A DNA stretch of 64,000 nucleotides from Phytobacter diazotrophicus (GTDB taxonomy: Bacteria > Pseudomonadota > Gammaproteobacteria > Enterobacterales > Enterobacteriaceae): assembly GCA_004346725.1 (NCBI GenBank), contig SMDE01000011.1:1-64000 (forward strand), read 5' to 3'. Each line of letters begins with the position of its first letter. Position 1 is the first letter of the stretch. The notes below the pieces were generated by a model. The model did not search any database, had not been told where the DNA came from, and saw only the letters and a list, made by a program, of their open reading frames with translations. Shown in pieces: positions 43,833-54,504 of the stretch. Position numbers and translations under genes: made by a program.

Positions 43833-44064
43833 CCTCTGCTCCTTCATCTTTATGTGAATACGATGGAATAAGCGTAGCACTTAGCCTGAACAGCGACGTT
43901 GGGACGAACATCCTGGGTTATACAAAAGAATACATTCACAAATAACGCCAATATTGCTTAGCTGATATTTTGATATCGATATGAAAATAGAAGAAATAGA
44001 GATTATTGTTTTTAATTTTTATTTTTGTAGCATGGTGAGATAAAGCGAAATAATTCGCGCACAC

Positions 44065-45183
44065 ATGGACATGCCAATGCTTGCGATAAAAACTCCGCAG
44101 ACCTGGTTTCACCAGTCTGGTATTCGTCATGACGCAGGAAAATATATTGCGCCGCTTACCCAGCATATTTTGATAATTACCAGCGTAAAGGCATGGGCGC
44201 AGGTCAACCCTGGGCTTGAAGAGAGCTTACGCGCCAGCGGTATCCGCTGGCAGACGGAGATCATGACCGGCTACTGTACCGAAGATAGCGTTGCCCGCTA
44301 TGTGCAGCGGGCAAAAAAACTGGGGGTGCAGTTTATTGTCGGCGTGGGCGGCGGGCGCGTTCTGGATACCGCCAAAGCCGTCGCCGATACCCTTGAGGGC
44401 GGCGAATCCATCACCATTCCGACGCTGGCAGCGACCTGTGCGGCCTGGTCGCCTTTGTCGGTGTTCTATACGGACGAAGGTGTGCAAATCAGTAGCCAGG
44501 CTTTACGCACACTGCCGCGCCTGGTGCTGGTGGACAGCGAAGTTATTGCCCGCAGCGATGTGCGTTATTTAAAAGCGGGCATCGTCGATGCGCTGGCGAA
44601 ATGGTACGAGTTTCGTCCTTATTTGCAGAAAAACCCCGATAATCTGGGGCTGCAATTAAAAGTGCAAAACGCGCGTCTGGCCGTCGAAATTTATGAAAAA
44701 CATGGTCAACAGGCTATTCGCGATAATAAAGCTCAGGTGGTGTCGGATGCGCTGATCAACGTTATTGACGCCAATATTGCCGTGGCCGGTATGGCAAACA
44801 GCGTGCGCGGCGAAATCCCCACGCCGGGTGTGGCGCATGCGATCCATAACCGGCTCACCCAGGAGCCGGCTTTGCGTCAGTGGCTACACGGTGAACGTGT
44901 GGGATTCAGTCTGCTGGTGCAATCCATTCTGGAAAATGAAAATAGCCAGCCCGATCCGGTGTTACTGGCGCTGCTGCGTCAGTATGAGATGCCGCTAACC
45001 CTGGCACCGCTGAAAGAGATCCGCCTGGCGGTCATCCAGGCGGTGGCGCGCAGTATTCCCTTCCCGCGTGATGCTCTGGAGCATTTACCGTTCACACTCG
45101 AACCCACGCGTATTGAGCAGGCGCTGCGTCTTACAGAACAATATGTTTCAACCCGTGCGTATGCCCGTGATCTGGCGGGGTAG
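44065..45183 (+). CDS. Iron-type dehydrogenase, HcxA/GldA-like
   Basis: A 372-residue member of the glycerol dehydrogenase / hydroxycarboxylate dehydrogenase A (YbdH) branch. It shows [16 protein letters not shown] for NAD binding and a likely metal triad: D in [11 protein letters not shown] in [11 protein letters not shown], and H in [10 protein letters not shown]. coli HcxA reduces 2-oxoacids. The 3' end overlaps the 3' end of the convergent nikR by 53 bases. The start is uncertain, because three ATG codons occur within the first eight codons and the ribosome site is weak. Confidence 0.83.
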   Translation: MDMPMLAIKTPQTWFHQSGIRHDAGKYIAPLTQHILIITSVKAWAQVNPGLEESLRASGIRWQTEIMTGYCTEDSVARYVQRAKKLGVQFIVGVGGGRVLDTAKAVADTLEGGESITIPTLAATCAAWSPLSVFYTDEGVQISSQALRTLPRLVLVDSEVIARSDVRYLKAGIVDALAKWYEFRPYLQKNPDNLGLQLKVQNARLAVEIYEKHGQQAIRDNKAQVVSDALINVIDANIAVAGMANSVRGEIPTPGVAHAIHNRLTQEPALRQWLHGERVGFSLLVQSILENENSQPDPVLLALLRQYEMPLTLAPLKEIRLAVIQAVARSIPFPRDALEHLPFTLEPTRIEQALRLTEQYVSTRAYARDLAG

Positions 45184-45580
45184 TGTCATCCGTAACGCAC
45201 TGAAGGTGGCCATGGCGCACACCGCGCTGGGCGATGACGCTATCGGCAAATTGCTGCACATCGCCCATTTTACCTTTCAGGACGGCGATCTCCAGGCAGT
45301 CGTCATGGTTGATGTGCACATGTAACGTGGCGACGGAGAGGTCATGATGGTGGTGCTGCGTGGCGACAATGCGGCTCGCCAGATCGCGCTTTTCATGTTC
45401 ATACACATATGACAGCACCGCATAGCCCCGTGTGTCCTGCTCGCAGGCCGCTTGCTGGGTGAGCGCGTCGCGTAAAATATCCCGCAGCGCTTCGGAGCGA
45501 TTGTGATAGCCACGGCGCTGGCTCAGATCGTCGAGAGTAACAAGCAGGTCATCATCAAGAGTAACGGTTACGCGTTGCAT
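45131..45580 (-). CDS. nikR: Nickel-responsive repressor NikR with extended C-terminus
   Basis: A ribbon-helix-helix repressor that shuts off nikABCDE when nickel is abundant. The N-terminal DNA-binding part is [13 protein letters not shown], and the high-affinity nickel site H76, H87, H89, C95 is intact, at the E. coli positions. E. coli NikR is 133 residues; this protein is 149, with an extra tail that includes DHGHTHG. The tail is read from DNA that also encodes, on the other strand, the end of the HcxA-like protein. The ATG at 45580 overlaps the end of nikE by 13 bases. The open frame extends 50 codons upstream, within nikE. Confidence 0.95.
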   Translation of the reverse strand: MQRVTVTLDDDLLVTLDDLSQRRGYHNRSEALRDILRDALTQQAACEQDTRGYAVLSYVYEHEKRDLASRIVATQHHHHDLSVATLHVHINHDDCLEIAVLKGKMGDVQQFADSVIAQRGVRHGHLQCVTDDTTPPDHGHTHGLKHIVL

Positions 45581-46356
45581 GGCAGTGTTCCTGGCGTTCG
45601 GGTTTTGGGATAGGCGGGCAAGACGGCCTGTTGCAGCGCCTGTCCGGCCAGAGAGGTAAAGCGTAAGGGGTGGGTGACGGCAATGTCTTCGCTGATATGG
45701 CCGTTCTCCATCACCACCACGCGCTGGCAAAAACGCTCCACCAGGCGTAAATCGTGGGTGATAAACAGGCAGGCGATGCCCGAGTGCTGTTGCAGTTTTT
45801 TCAGCAGGCGAATGATGCCTGCCTGCAAGACCAGATCCAGGCTGGACACGGCCTCATCAAGGATGAGCAGCGTCGGGCGGGTCGCCAGCGCGCGGGCCAG
45901 GCAGACGCGCTGTAACTGCCCGCCGCTCAGTTGCGGTGGGCGCTGGTCAATCAGGCTGATTTCCAGTTCCACATCACGCATCAACTGTTCGATGCGGGCG
46001 CGCTGTTCCGTTTTGCTTAAGCTGAACAGATGGCGCAACGGTTCGGCAAGAATGTCGCGCACCGTTTTGCGGGGGTTGGCGGCGCTGATGGCGTCCTGAA
46101 AGACCAGTTGAATATCCCGGCGGAAGTCTTTTTTCATCGCCCCGGACATGCGGGAAAGCGGGGTTCCCTGCCAACTGATTTCACCGCTGACGGGCCTTTC
46201 CAGCCCAACCAGCAGGCGTGCCAGCGTGCTTTTGCCACACCCGCTACGCCCTAACAGCGCAAGGCTTTCCCCACTGTTGATCGAAAGGGAGATATTCTCC
46301 AGCACCGGGTGGGCGTGATAGCGGTGGGTGACGTTAGACATGGTGAGTAAATTCAT
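45568..46356 (-). CDS. nikE: Nickel ABC transporter ATP-binding protein NikE
   Basis: One of two ATPases energising the nickel importer. It has Walker [10 protein letters not shown], the signature LSGGQLQRV, Walker [10 protein letters not shown] and the switch histidine in LFITHDLRL. It is 262 residues (E. coli 268). Its start overlaps the nikD stop by four bases, showing translational coupling. Confidence 0.95.
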   Translation of the reverse strand: MNLLTMSNVTHRYHAHPVLENISLSINSGESLALLGRSGCGKSTLARLLVGLERPVSGEISWQGTPLSRMSGAMKKDFRRDIQLVFQDAISAANPRKTVRDILAEPLRHLFSLSKTEQRARIEQLMRDVELEISLIDQRPPQLSGGQLQRVCLARALATRPTLLILDEAVSSLDLVLQAGIIRLLKKLQQHSGIACLFITHDLRLVERFCQRVVVMENGHISEDIAVTHPLRFTSLAGQALQQAVLPAYPKTRTPGTLPCNA

Positions 46357-47117
46357 TGGTTAAGTTCCATCCCGTACAGCGCCAGATGTGCCGCCACCAG
46401 ATTGCGTGTCACCGGATGTCGCGGGGTGCGAAACAGCACATCGACACTGCCCTGCTCGACAATACGCCCTGCCTCCATCACTGCCACGTCGTCGGCGAGC
46501 CGCGCCACTACGCCCATATCATGGGTAACCAGCAACATGCCGCAGTGGCGGGTTTGTAAGAGACGTTCGAGCAGATCGAGAATTTTGGCCTGCGCCACGG
46601 CGTCGAGGTCGGTTGTGGGTTCATCGGCGACAATAAAGGCCGCATCGCTGAGCAGCGCCATTGCGATCATCATGCGCTGCAACATGCCGCCACTCATCTC
46701 AAACGGGTAGAGCGTCAGTACCCGTTCCGGCGCCTCCAGCCCAACGTCGCTCAGGGCGGCGATAAGCGTGGCGTCATCTGCCGGTTTGCCCAGCGCCCGG
46801 CAGGTTTCCCTGGCGTGCGCCGCCATGGTCCGCAGTGGGTTAAAGGCACTGCGCGGGTTTTGCATAATGGTCGCCACCTTAAGCCCACGCAGCGCCTGCG
46901 GCGAGATGGGCTGACCATCTGCCAGCAGCGTGCCCGCCGTTTGCCGCACACCCGCAGGCAATACGCCGAGCGCGGCGGCACAGGTCAGCGATTTCCCGCT
47001 GCCGCTTCCGCCGACCAGCGCCAGCACGCGCCCGCGCTGAAGGGTGAGTGAGACGTCATGGGTGAGGGGACGCTGCGCCTCAAGGGTGAAATTTCGCAGT
47101 TCAAGTTGCGCAGGCAT
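46353..47117 (-). CDS. nikD: Nickel ABC transporter ATP-binding protein NikD
   Basis: The second ATPase of the importer, 254 residues as in E. coli. Walker A is GGSGSGKS, the signature is MSGGMLQRM, Walker B is [12 protein letters not shown] and the switch region LLVTHDMG. It starts on the last base of nikC (one-base overlap). Confidence 0.95.
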   Translation of the reverse strand: MPAQLELRNFTLEAQRPLTHDVSLTLQRGRVLALVGGSGSGKSLTCAAALGVLPAGVRQTAGTLLADGQPISPQALRGLKVATIMQNPRSAFNPLRTMAAHARETCRALGKPADDATLIAALSDVGLEAPERVLTLYPFEMSGGMLQRMMIAMALLSDAAFIVADEPTTDLDAVAQAKILDLLERLLQTRHCGMLLVTHDMGVVARLADDVAVMEAGRIVEQGSVDVLFRTPRHPVTRNLVAAHLALYGMELNQ

Positions 47118-47950
47118 CAGTGGGCATGCTCCGTTTCCAGATGTGGATCGAGGCGGTCGCGCAGGGCATCGCCCACCATATTAAAAGCCATCACGCTGAC
47201 AAACAGCGCCAGACCCGGCCACAGCATTTGCAGCGGTTGCGTCCAGATATACTGACGGGCATCGTTAATCATCACCCCCCATTCGGCGGTGGGGGCGCTG
47301 ACGCCCAGCCCCAGGAATGACATCCCCGCCACGTGCAGCATCATATGGCCGATATCCAGCGTCGCCAGCACCAGCAGCGAAGGCACCACGGCGCCTGCCA
47401 GATGATCGATAAACACCTGCGTATAGCTCGCCCCGCTCAGGCGGGCGGCCAGAATGTACTCGCGGCTACGCAGAGAGAGAACCAGGCTGCGCACCATGCG
47501 GGCGTACCAGGCCCAGTGGGAGAGGGCGATGGCGATAATCACATTCGTCAGCCCGGTTCCCAATACGCCGACCATAAAGAACGACAGGATAGAGGTGGGG
47601 AAAGTCATAAAGACATCCGCGACGCGCATGATCGCCTGGTCGATGCGGCCACCGGCCAGCCCCGCGCAGCCGCCGAGCGTCAACCCCAGCGTCAGCACCA
47701 GCAGAAGACAGGCCATGACTGACCCCAAGGAGACGCGGGTGGCGCTCAGCAGCCGGGAGAAAATATCGCGCCCCAGATGGTCGGTACCCAGCCAGTGTTC
47801 GCTACCGGGGGGTAACAGGCGGGCGGGCAAGTTAATCGCCTGCGGATCATAGGGTAGCCACCACTGGCAGGTCACAGCGATGACCAAAAGCAGCGCCAGA
47901 ATCAGTACGGCAAAGCGCACCGACCAGCGGGCAGAACGCAGAAAATTCAT
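47117..47950 (-). CDS. nikC: Nickel ABC transporter permease NikC
   Basis: Inner-membrane permease of 277 residues with about six hydrophobic segments. The oligopeptide/nickel permease features [14 protein letters not shown] near residue 55 and the ATPase-contact loop [13 protein letters not shown] are present. It overlaps nikB by four bases. Confidence 0.95.
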   Translation of the reverse strand: MNFLRSARWSVRFAVLILALLLVIAVTCQWWLPYDPQAINLPARLLPPGSEHWLGTDHLGRDIFSRLLSATRVSLGSVMACLLLVLTLGLTLGGCAGLAGGRIDQAIMRVADVFMTFPTSILSFFMVGVLGTGLTNVIIAIALSHWAWYARMVRSLVLSLRSREYILAARLSGASYTQVFIDHLAGAVVPSLLVLATLDIGHMMLHVAGMSFLGLGVSAPTAEWGVMINDARQYIWTQPLQMLWPGLALFVSVMAFNMVGDALRDRLDPHLETEHAH

Positions 47951-48891
47951 GCGTGCGCTCCTTCATGGTGACGAATCCGTGGGTCGAGCGCGGCGCTGAG
48001 CACATCTACCAACAGGTTACACAGAGCGAATACGATGACCATCACCAGCGTAAAACACTGGATCACCGGGTAGTCACGGTTGAAGATGGCCGACACGGCA
48101 TAGCGGCCAATGCCCGGCCAGGCAAAGATGCTTTCGATAATCATCGTACCGCCAATCAGTTCACCCACGTGCATACCGAGGGCGGTTATCACCGGCAGCG
48201 ACGCGTTACGCAAAATATGCTGACGCTCGGTCTGCTTTTCACTCAATCCGCGCAGCCGCGCCCAGATGACGTGCCGCTGTCCGGCGGCCTCCAGCATACT
48301 GGCGCGCAACAGGCGCGCGTTGATCGCCAGTGACATAAAGGCAATCGACACGGCGGGCAGCAGGATATGTTGCCAGCCGCCGTAACCCATTGCCGGTAGC
48401 CATTGCAGATAGACCGAAAAGAACATCACCAACAGAAAGGCCAGCCAGAAATTGGGCATCGAGACGCCAAGAAAGGCAATCAGACGCACGATATAGTCCG
48501 GCAGGCTGTTGCGGTGGCGTGCAGCCCAAATGCCCAGCGGTACGGAGGTGAGCAAAATCAATATCAGCGCGGCGCCCGCCAGTTGTAATGTGGCGGGCAG
48601 GAAATGCAGAACATCCTCCAGCACCGGGCGCTGGGTCGCATACGAGATACCGAAATCGAGATGCAGCGCCTGCCATAGCCAGTGCAGATACTGCTGCGGC
48701 AGGGGTTTATCCAGCCCCAGCATGATGCGCGTTGAGGCCACCATCTCCTGCGTAGGCGGCAGGTTCGACAGGCGCAGATAATCCAGCGCCGGGTCGCCCG
48801 CCCCCATGCGTAGCAACAGGAAGATGACCACCGACGCGGCGAAGATCATCGGAATAAGCAGTAACAAACGGCGAATGACATAGCGCAGCAT
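47947..48891 (-). CDS. nikB: Nickel ABC transporter permease NikB
   Basis: Inner-membrane permease of 314 residues, pairing with NikC. It begins with the typical [17 protein letters not shown] segment, and the ATPase-contact loop is [15 protein letters not shown]. It overlaps nikA by one base and nikC by four, so nikABCDE-nikR is one tightly coupled operon. Confidence 0.95.
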   Translation of the reverse strand: MLRYVIRRLLLLIPMIFAASVVIFLLLRMGAGDPALDYLRLSNLPPTQEMVASTRIMLGLDKPLPQQYLHWLWQALHLDFGISYATQRPVLEDVLHFLPATLQLAGAALILILLTSVPLGIWAARHRNSLPDYIVRLIAFLGVSMPNFWLAFLLVMFFSVYLQWLPAMGYGGWQHILLPAVSIAFMSLAINARLLRASMLEAAGQRHVIWARLRGLSEKQTERQHILRNASLPVITALGMHVGELIGGTMIIESIFAWPGIGRYAVSAIFNRDYPVIQCFTLVMVIVFALCNLLVDVLSAALDPRIRHHEGAHA

Positions 48892-50462
48892 CAGGGTTTC
48901 ACCGGGGTAATGTGTTCAAAAGGAATATCGCTGGCGATAGGGGCGAAAGGAATGACGCCCAGTTCAGGCTTCGCCACCACCAGCGTTGAGACGTAGCTGA
49001 TGGGCAGATAGACCGCTTCGTCGTGCAGGCGGGTCAGGATGTCGCGATAAAGCGCCTGGCGCTCGGTTTCATCGCGTGTCGTCAGCACCTCGCCAATTTC
49101 TTTGTCGATCTGCGCCTTATCCGGCAGGCCAAGCTGCGCCTGGTAATCGGCGTGAGAGGGGACGCGCATGGAGCTTAAGAAGGCGTGCGGATCATAAGGC
49201 GCGCCCCAGGTGCGGTTGAAAATCATGCCGAAACGACCATCGCGCTGGCGGGCATAAATACTGCTCTCTTCCTCGCCCACAAGTGCCGTGTCCACGCCGA
49301 TATCGCGCAGGTTAGCCTGGATAATTTCGGCCATTGATTTGCTCATCGCGTCGGTGCCGATAAACGCAAGTTCGACATGCAGCGGCTGCCCCGCTTTTTC
49401 ACGGATCGTTTTGCCATCCGGCAGTTTCCAGCCGTCAGCGTCCAGCAGCGCGCGAGCTTTTGCCGGGGAGTATTCACGCGCTTTCAGACCAATATTGGCG
49501 TATGGCACGGTGGGGGCGAACAGCGTGTCGGCTACTTTTTGGGTGCCGTACAGCGCGCTATCAATCAGCGTCTTTTTATCGACCGCGTAGTTGAGCGCCT
49601 CACGGACGGACTGCTCATTGGTCGGCGCTTTGGCGGAGTTCAGCGCCAGCATCACCGTTTCGACCGGGGCGGAAAGCTGGGTGCGTAACGCCGGGTTCTG
49701 GCTAAACCGGGAAAAGGTATCGAGCGGCAGTAGCCCTTCGTTGCCGTATAACAGATCGAGATCGCCAGTTTCAAAGGCCACCGCGCGGCTGGTGGGGTCC
49801 GGGATCACTTTAATGGTGATCTTGCTCAATGCCGGTTTTTCGCCCCAGTAGTGTTCGTTACGCACCATCACGTCGTACTGATTCAGACGCGACGTCTGCA
49901 ATACCCACGGCCCGGTGCCAATCGGGGCCTCGATGCCGTTCATGGTCTCGTGGTTTTTAAACTGGGAGGGGGCGATAAAGCGGAACGGGCGGGGCAGGGC
50001 AAGCTCCTGCAGGAACGGGTAATAGGCGCTTTTCAGGGTGATTTGCAGTTGGTTGTCGCTAAGCGCTTTCACATCAGTTATCTGGTTGGCGAGCTCAAGC
50101 CAGGCATGACGCTGGCGGTTATCGAGCACCGCACGGAAGTTTTCCACCGCGGCCTGGGCGTTAAATGGCTCGCCGTTGGAGAACGTGACATCCGTACGCA
50201 GCGTAAAGACCCAGGTTTTACCATCCTCAGAGGAGGTCCAGCTTTTAGCCAGCCAGGGTTTTACCGTGCCATCGGCCTGATATTTTACCAGCGGCTCGTA
50301 GACCATGCTTTGGGCGAACATTTGGTTTGGCGTATAAAGATGCGGATTAAGCGGTCCTACGTTGACCGGCCATGCGGTGGTCAATTCCTGAGGGGATGAA
50401 GCCTGGGCAAAAAACGCAGTACAGGCCAGCAGTAACGCACTAAGAGAGCGAAAGGACGACAT
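48891..50462 (-). CDS. nikA: Periplasmic nickel-binding protein NikA
   Basis: Captures nickel, probably as a metallophore complex, in the periplasm and delivers it to NikBC for use by [NiFe] hydrogenases. It is 523 residues, close to the E. coli protein, with a signal peptide ending AFFAQA (about residue 21) and the SBP family 5 fold typical of DppA/OppA. The ATG follows CAGGGAAAACC, and a perfect NikR operator lies 31 bases upstream. Confidence 0.95.
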   Translation of the reverse strand: MSSFRSLSALLLACTAFFAQASSPQELTTAWPVNVGPLNPHLYTPNQMFAQSMVYEPLVKYQADGTVKPWLAKSWTSSEDGKTWVFTLRTDVTFSNGEPFNAQAAVENFRAVLDNRQRHAWLELANQITDVKALSDNQLQITLKSAYYPFLQELALPRPFRFIAPSQFKNHETMNGIEAPIGTGPWVLQTSRLNQYDVMVRNEHYWGEKPALSKITIKVIPDPTSRAVAFETGDLDLLYGNEGLLPLDTFSRFSQNPALRTQLSAPVETVMLALNSAKAPTNEQSVREALNYAVDKKTLIDSALYGTQKVADTLFAPTVPYANIGLKAREYSPAKARALLDADGWKLPDGKTIREKAGQPLHVELAFIGTDAMSKSMAEIIQANLRDIGVDTALVGEEESSIYARQRDGRFGMIFNRTWGAPYDPHAFLSSMRVPSHADYQAQLGLPDKAQIDKEIGEVLTTRDETERQALYRDILTRLHDEAVYLPISYVSTLVVAKPELGVIPFAPIASDIPFEHITPVKP

Positions 50463-50492
50463 GGTTTTCCCTGAAAATCTGCCACAAAAGGA

Positions 50493-50520
50493 GTATGACG
50501 ATTTTATTGATTCATCATAC
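50493..50520. promoter_or_regulatory. NikR operator
   Basis: GTATGA, exactly 16 bases, then TCATAC: the complete NikR consensus palindrome with no mismatch in either arm. It lies 31-58 bases before the nikA start, so binding would block the promoter. Confidence 0.95.
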
Positions 50521-50632
50521 GAATGCGGTGCGCGGGATCAAAAAGGCATGATAAAAGTGTGGAGATCGTGAAACGAGCGAAGGGGACTGGTCAGCGGAAC
50601 CCCTCCGCCGACAGTAAACTCCCCATCTTTAA

Positions 50633-51493
50633 CTACTGCCCCTTAAGCAGTTGCAGCAGCGTGTCCACCTGCTCATCGAGCGGCATCAGATCCTTTTTCA
50701 CAATCAAATGCAGCGGCGTGGCGCGGCGCGAACCGTGGCTGAGCGGCAGAATTTTCAGCACGCCGCTCGTAAGCAGAGACCCGATGCGCTCCTCCGGCAG
50801 CCAGCCGTAACCCACTTGATACTGCACCGCTTCCACGGCGGCATCGATGGTAGAAAAAGTCCATGACTCACCGCTCTCCTGCGGCAGGCGATTCTCCCGG
50901 TCGGCGATGCGAATTAATGGCCAGGCGGCGAGAGCATCCTCAGTGATCGCGGTTTCGGCGCACAACGGATGATCCCGGTGGGCGACAGCGACAAAATCAA
51001 TATTCATCAGCCATTCGCCGCGCCCGGTCAGGTCCTGGCGACGGGTCAGCACCATTACGTCGGCTTCGGCATGGGCGGGGCGCTCCACCGAGGCGTTTTC
51101 GAGGACTTCGGTCAGATGCACCTGAGTTTGCGGATAGCGCTGCTGGAACTGGCGCAAAATGGCAAACAGCCGTGAGCGGGGAAAGATGCTGTCTACGACC
51201 AGGTCGAGCCGGGTACGCTGGCCGTTGCGCAGTGTGGCCGCCCGGGTTTCAACGTAGTCGAAGGCTTTCAGCAGCGGTTTTACCTGGTTAAGCAACAGTT
51301 CGCCGGAGGGGGTGAGCACCGCACGGCGGCCTTCCTGTACCAGCAGCGCCACGCCCAGACGCTCCTGCAAGAGCGCCAGGTTGTAACTCACGGATGACTG
51401 ACTACGGTGGGTCTCTTCGGCGGCCTTCGCAAAACTGCCCAGCTCCACCACTTTTTGCAGCAGCGACCATTGTTCGAGGGTGGTTTTATGCAT
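50633..51493 (-). CDS. LysR-family regulator next to padC
   Basis: A 286-residue LysR-type regulator with the winged helix at residues 8-67 (FAKAAEETHRSQSSVSYNLALLQERLG) and a complete effector domain. It is divergent from the phenolic acid decarboxylase gene across 99 bases containing a perfect 15-base inverted repeat. By position it is the likely regulator of padC in response to phenolic acids such as p-coumarate or ferulate; this is inference, supported by the frequent pairing of pad genes with such a regulator in Klebsiella and relatives. Confidence 0.87.
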   Translation of the reverse strand: MHKTTLEQWSLLQKVVELGSFAKAAEETHRSQSSVSYNLALLQERLGVALLVQEGRRAVLTPSGELLLNQVKPLLKAFDYVETRAATLRNGQRTRLDLVVDSIFPRSRLFAILRQFQQRYPQTQVHLTEVLENASVERPAHAEADVMVLTRRQDLTGRGEWLMNIDFVAVAHRDHPLCAETAITEDALAAWPLIRIADRENRLPQESGESWTFSTIDAAVEAVQYQVGYGWLPEERIGSLLTSGVLKILPLSHGSRRATPLHLIVKKDLMPLDEQVDTLLQLLKGQ

Positions 51494-51502
51494 GACTCAT
51501 CT

Positions 51503-51551
51503 AAAAAATGAATGAATTTAATTCAAACATAGCGTTATTCATTCATTTTTT
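51503..51551. promoter_or_regulatory. Inverted repeat in the lysR-padC control region
   Basis: AAAAAATGAATGAAT (51503-51517) and ATTCATTCATTTTTT (51537-51551) are perfect inverted copies around 19 bases. The pair lies between the divergent starts and is a good candidate for the LysR-type binding site. Confidence 0.65.
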
Positions 51552-51592
51552 GAAGCGTTACGATCTTCTCATCAATTAAGAGGAGAACAATT

Positions 51593-52099
51593 ATGAGCAG
51601 CTTTGATAAACATGATCTGAGCGGTTTCGTCGGCAAACATCTGGTTTATACCTACGATAACGGCTGGAACTACGAGATTTATGTCAAAAACGAGACCACG
51701 CTGGACTACCGTATTCATAGCGGTATCGTGGCAAACCGTTGGGTGAAAAACCAGCAGGCTTACATTGTACGCGTTGGTGAGAGCATTTATAAAATCTCCT
51801 GGACCGAGCCGACCGGTACTGACGTGAGTTTGATCGTCAACCTCGGCGATCGCCTGTTCCATGGCACGATCTTCTTCCCTCGCTGGGTGATCAACAATCC
51901 GGAAAAAACCGTGTGCTTCCAGAACGATCATATTCCGCTGATGGAATCTTATCGTGCGGAGGGCCCGGCCTATCCGACCGAGGTGATTGATGAGTTTGCG
52001 ACTATTACCTTTGTGCGCGACTGCGGCGCAGACAATGACAGCGTCATCGCCTGCGCGGCCAGTGAGCTTCCGGCGGATTTCCCTAACAACCTGCGCTAA
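51593..52099 (+). CDS. padC: Phenolic acid decarboxylase
   Basis: Cofactor-free decarboxylase that turns p-coumaric, ferulic and caffeic acids into the 4-vinyl phenols, detoxifying plant phenolic acids. The 168-residue protein keeps the active-site residues of Bacillus PAD: Y19 and Y21 in YTYDNGW, R49 in VANRW and E72 in SWTEPTGTDVSL. The strong site AAGAGGAGAACAATT precedes the ATG. A GC-rich hairpin GGGCAGGC...GCCTGCC (52113-52136) follows inside the end of yhhT but has no T-run. This gene and its regulator sit where E. coli has acpT. Confidence 0.95.
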   Translation: MSSFDKHDLSGFVGKHLVYTYDNGWNYEIYVKNETTLDYRIHSGIVANRWVKNQQAYIVRVGESIYKISWTEPTGTDVSLIVNLGDRLFHGTIFFPRWVINNPEKTVCFQNDHIPLMESYRAEGPAYPTEVIDEFATITFVRDCGADNDSVIACAASELPADFPNNLR

Positions 52100-52106
52100 C
52101 GCAGGG

Positions 52107-53156
52107 TTAGCCGGGCAGGCGGTTTTTCGGCCTGCCTGGGCCAAGCATAATGGCCAGCTTGCTCCCGCCGGTGGTGGTTTCCATCCATATTTTACAGACG
52201 CTGGTGAGCGGCACAGAGAGCAGCATCCCCACCGGACCGAGCAACCAACCCCAAATCAATAACGAAAGAAAAACCACCAGTGTCGACATACCGAGTCGGT
52301 GACCCATCATGCGTGGTTCCAGAATATTGCCGATAACCATGTGCACGACGAGAAACAGGCCGCCGACCAGCAGCCACTCATACGGGCCGTTAAAGAGCAG
52401 CGCCTGCACCATCGGTGGGATAGCCGAAAGCACCGATCCGATATTCGGCACGTAATTAAGCAGAAACGCCAGTACCCCCCACATGAGCGCAAACTGGATG
52501 TCCATAATGGCCAGCCCCGCCCAGACGATCACCCCCGTCCACAGGCTGAGCAGCGTTTTTAACGCCAGATAGTGAGATACACCTTTAAGCGCACGGTGCA
52601 AACCGGCGATATGAATCTGAGGGTTATTCAGCGCGAAACGCATTTTATAGGGCACATGACGCACTTCGAAAAGCATGAATACCATGGTCATTACCAGTAA
52701 AACGATGCTCGCCATTGCGTTAGACAGTTGCGTCATCATTGTCGTGGCAAAACTCATTACGCGCTCGGAATCCATTCGTTGCAGCATCCGTTCTGGCGAA
52801 ACATGCAGGTGCAGGAAAGGGAGCGCATCCTGAAGCTGGAGGAATTTGCGCGTGAACTCCCGATTGTATTTCGGCAGCATCGTCATGAACTCATTCACCG
52901 AGGCGGCCAGCACGCCAATCAGCGCGGTCAGGAAGACAAGCATCACCAGTACCACAATGGCGATGGCGACAGGCCGTTTCACGCCCCGGCGAATAAACCA
53001 GGTGACCAGCGGATTAAGCACAATGGCGAAAAAGAGCGCCAGTAACAGTTGAACAATGATATCGGCAGCGGCATGAATACCGGCCAGAATAATGACCAGT
53101 GAGGCCAGTTTAAGCAGAATATGTAAACCCGCACGATCGGGTTGGGGCTGTGTCAT
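52107..53156 (-). CDS. yhhT: AI-2E family membrane protein YhhT
   Basis: A 349-residue inner-membrane protein of the AI-2E transporter family, equal in length to E. coli YhhT, with about seven hydrophobic segments and the family motif LNYVPNIGSVLSAIPP. The ATG at 53156 follows AAAGGAATTGCCC; a TTG two codons earlier is less likely. Its transport substrate has not been established as far as I know. It is divergent from yhhS, as in E. coli. Confidence 0.93.
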   Translation of the reverse strand: MTQPQPDRAGLHILLKLASLVIILAGIHAAADIIVQLLLALFFAIVLNPLVTWFIRRGVKRPVAIAIVVLVMLVFLTALIGVLAASVNEFMTMLPKYNREFTRKFLQLQDALPFLHLHVSPERMLQRMDSERVMSFATTMMTQLSNAMASIVLLVMTMVFMLFEVRHVPYKMRFALNNPQIHIAGLHRALKGVSHYLALKTLLSLWTGVIVWAGLAIMDIQFALMWGVLAFLLNYVPNIGSVLSAIPPMVQALLFNGPYEWLLVGGLFLVVHMVIGNILEPRMMGHRLGMSTLVVFLSLLIWGWLLGPVGMLLSVPLTSVCKIWMETTTGGSKLAIMLGPGRPKNRLPG

Positions 53157-53301
53157 GGGCAATTCCTTTTTCTATACCGCCCGATAAGTGTAGCCACTGG
53201 CGGACGCTTCGCCCGAGGCACATATTCTTAATCTCCATGCTGATTTCCAGGCCATGACGTGGTAATAGTGAAACATCGTTGTGAAAATCTGGTGAACCCC
53301 C

Positions 53302-54504
53302 ATGCCCGAACAAGCCGCTGAACCGGCGCTAAGCGGATTACGTCTTAATCTGCGGATTCTCTCCGTCGTTATCTTCAACTTCGCAAGTTACCTCACGATA
53401 GGTTTACCGCTGGCAGTTTTGCCCGGCTATGTCCATGAAACGCTGGGCTATAGCGCCTTCTGGGCAGGGCTGGTCATTAGCCTGCAATACTTCGCGACCC
53501 TTATCAGTCGTCCGCACGCCGGACGCTACGCCGATATGCTTGGGCCGAAAAAAGTGGTGGTGTTTGGTCTCTGCGGCGCGTTCATTTGTGGACTGGGGTA
53601 TCTGCTGGCGGATCTGCAAAGCGGCTCGCCGCTGGTCAGCCTGGTGCTGCTCTGCGTCGGGCGCATTATTCTCGGTGTCGGGCAAAGCTTCGCCGGAACC
53701 GGGTCGATGCTCTGGGGCGTGGGGGTGGTCGGTTCACTGCATATTGCCCGCGTTATTTCCTGGAATGGTATCGCGACCTATGGCGCAATGGCGCTGGGGG
53801 CGCCGCTTGGCGTCATTTGCTACAACTACGCCGGACTGAGCGGGCTGGGCGGGTTCATTATGGTGGTGGCGTTTATTGCGATTGCCTGCGCGTTGCCGCG
53901 TGCGGCAGTAAAAGCCAGCAAAGGTAAACCACTGCCATTTCGTGCGGTGCTCGGCTATGTCTGGGTTTATGGGATGGGGCTGGCGTTGGGTACGGCTGGT
54001 TTTGGGGTTATTGCCACCTTTATCACCTTCTTTTATGACGCGAAAGGGTGGGATGGCGCTGCCTTCGCCCTGACACTGTTTAGCCTGGCGTTCGTGGGTT
54101 CGCGGCTGGTGTTTCCGAACAGCATCAACCGCCTGGGCGGCCTGAATGTGGCGATGATAAGCCTGGCGGTGGAGGTGGTCGGCCTGATTCTGGTGGGCAT
54201 CGCCGATGCTCCGCTGGTGGCGAAAATCGGGGTATTCCTGACCGGGGCCGGTTTCTCGCTGGTCTTCCCGGCGCTGGGGGTGGTGGCGGTCAAAGCGGTG
54301 CCGCAGCACAATCAGGGCGCGGCGCTGGGCACCTACACGGTGTTTATGGATATGTCGCTGGGAATAACCGGGCCGCTTGCCGGGCTGTTGATGGCCTGGT
54401 CGGGAGTATCGATGGTGTATCTGCTGACGGCGGTGCTGGTAGCGGGAGCGTTCGTGCTGACGTGGCGGCTAAAAAAACGGCCTCCGCTGGAGGCCGCTTC
54501 CTGA
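53302..54504 (+). CDS. yhhS: MFS transporter YhhS
   Basis: A 400-residue major facilitator with 12 hydrophobic segments, collinear with E. coli YhhS (405 residues). Family features include PHAGRYADMLGPKKVV in the loop between membrane segments 2 and 3 and GVGQSFAGTGSMLWGVG. Its physiological substrate is unknown. The last codons (KKRPPLEAAS) also encode, on the other strand, the terminator of dcrB, and the two stop codons are directly adjacent. Confidence 0.94.
   Translation: MPEQAAEPALSGLRLNLRILSVVIFNFASYLTIGLPLAVLPGYVHETLGYSAFWAGLVISLQYFATLISRPHAGRYADMLGPKKVVVFGLCGAFICGLGYLLADLQSGSPLVSLVLLCVGRIILGVGQSFAGTGSMLWGVGVVGSLHIARVISWNGIATYGAMALGAPLGVICYNYAGLSGLGGFIMVVAFIAIACALPRAAVKASKGKPLPFRAVLGYVWVYGMGLALGTAGFGVIATFITFFYDAKGWDGAAFALTLFSLAFVGSRLVFPNSINRLGGLNVAMISLAVEVVGLILVGIADAPLVAKIGVFLTGAGFSLVFPALGVVAVKAVPQHNQGAALGTYTVFMDMSLGITGPLAGLLMAWSGVSMVYLLTAVLVAGAFVLTWRLKKRPPLEAAS
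54471..54496 (-). terminator. dcrB terminator inside the yhhS coding region
   Basis: On the minus strand GGCCTCC-AGC-GGAGGCC is followed by GTTTTTTT. The element begins nine bases after the dcrB stop and lies wholly within the last codons of yhhS. Confidence 0.88.
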
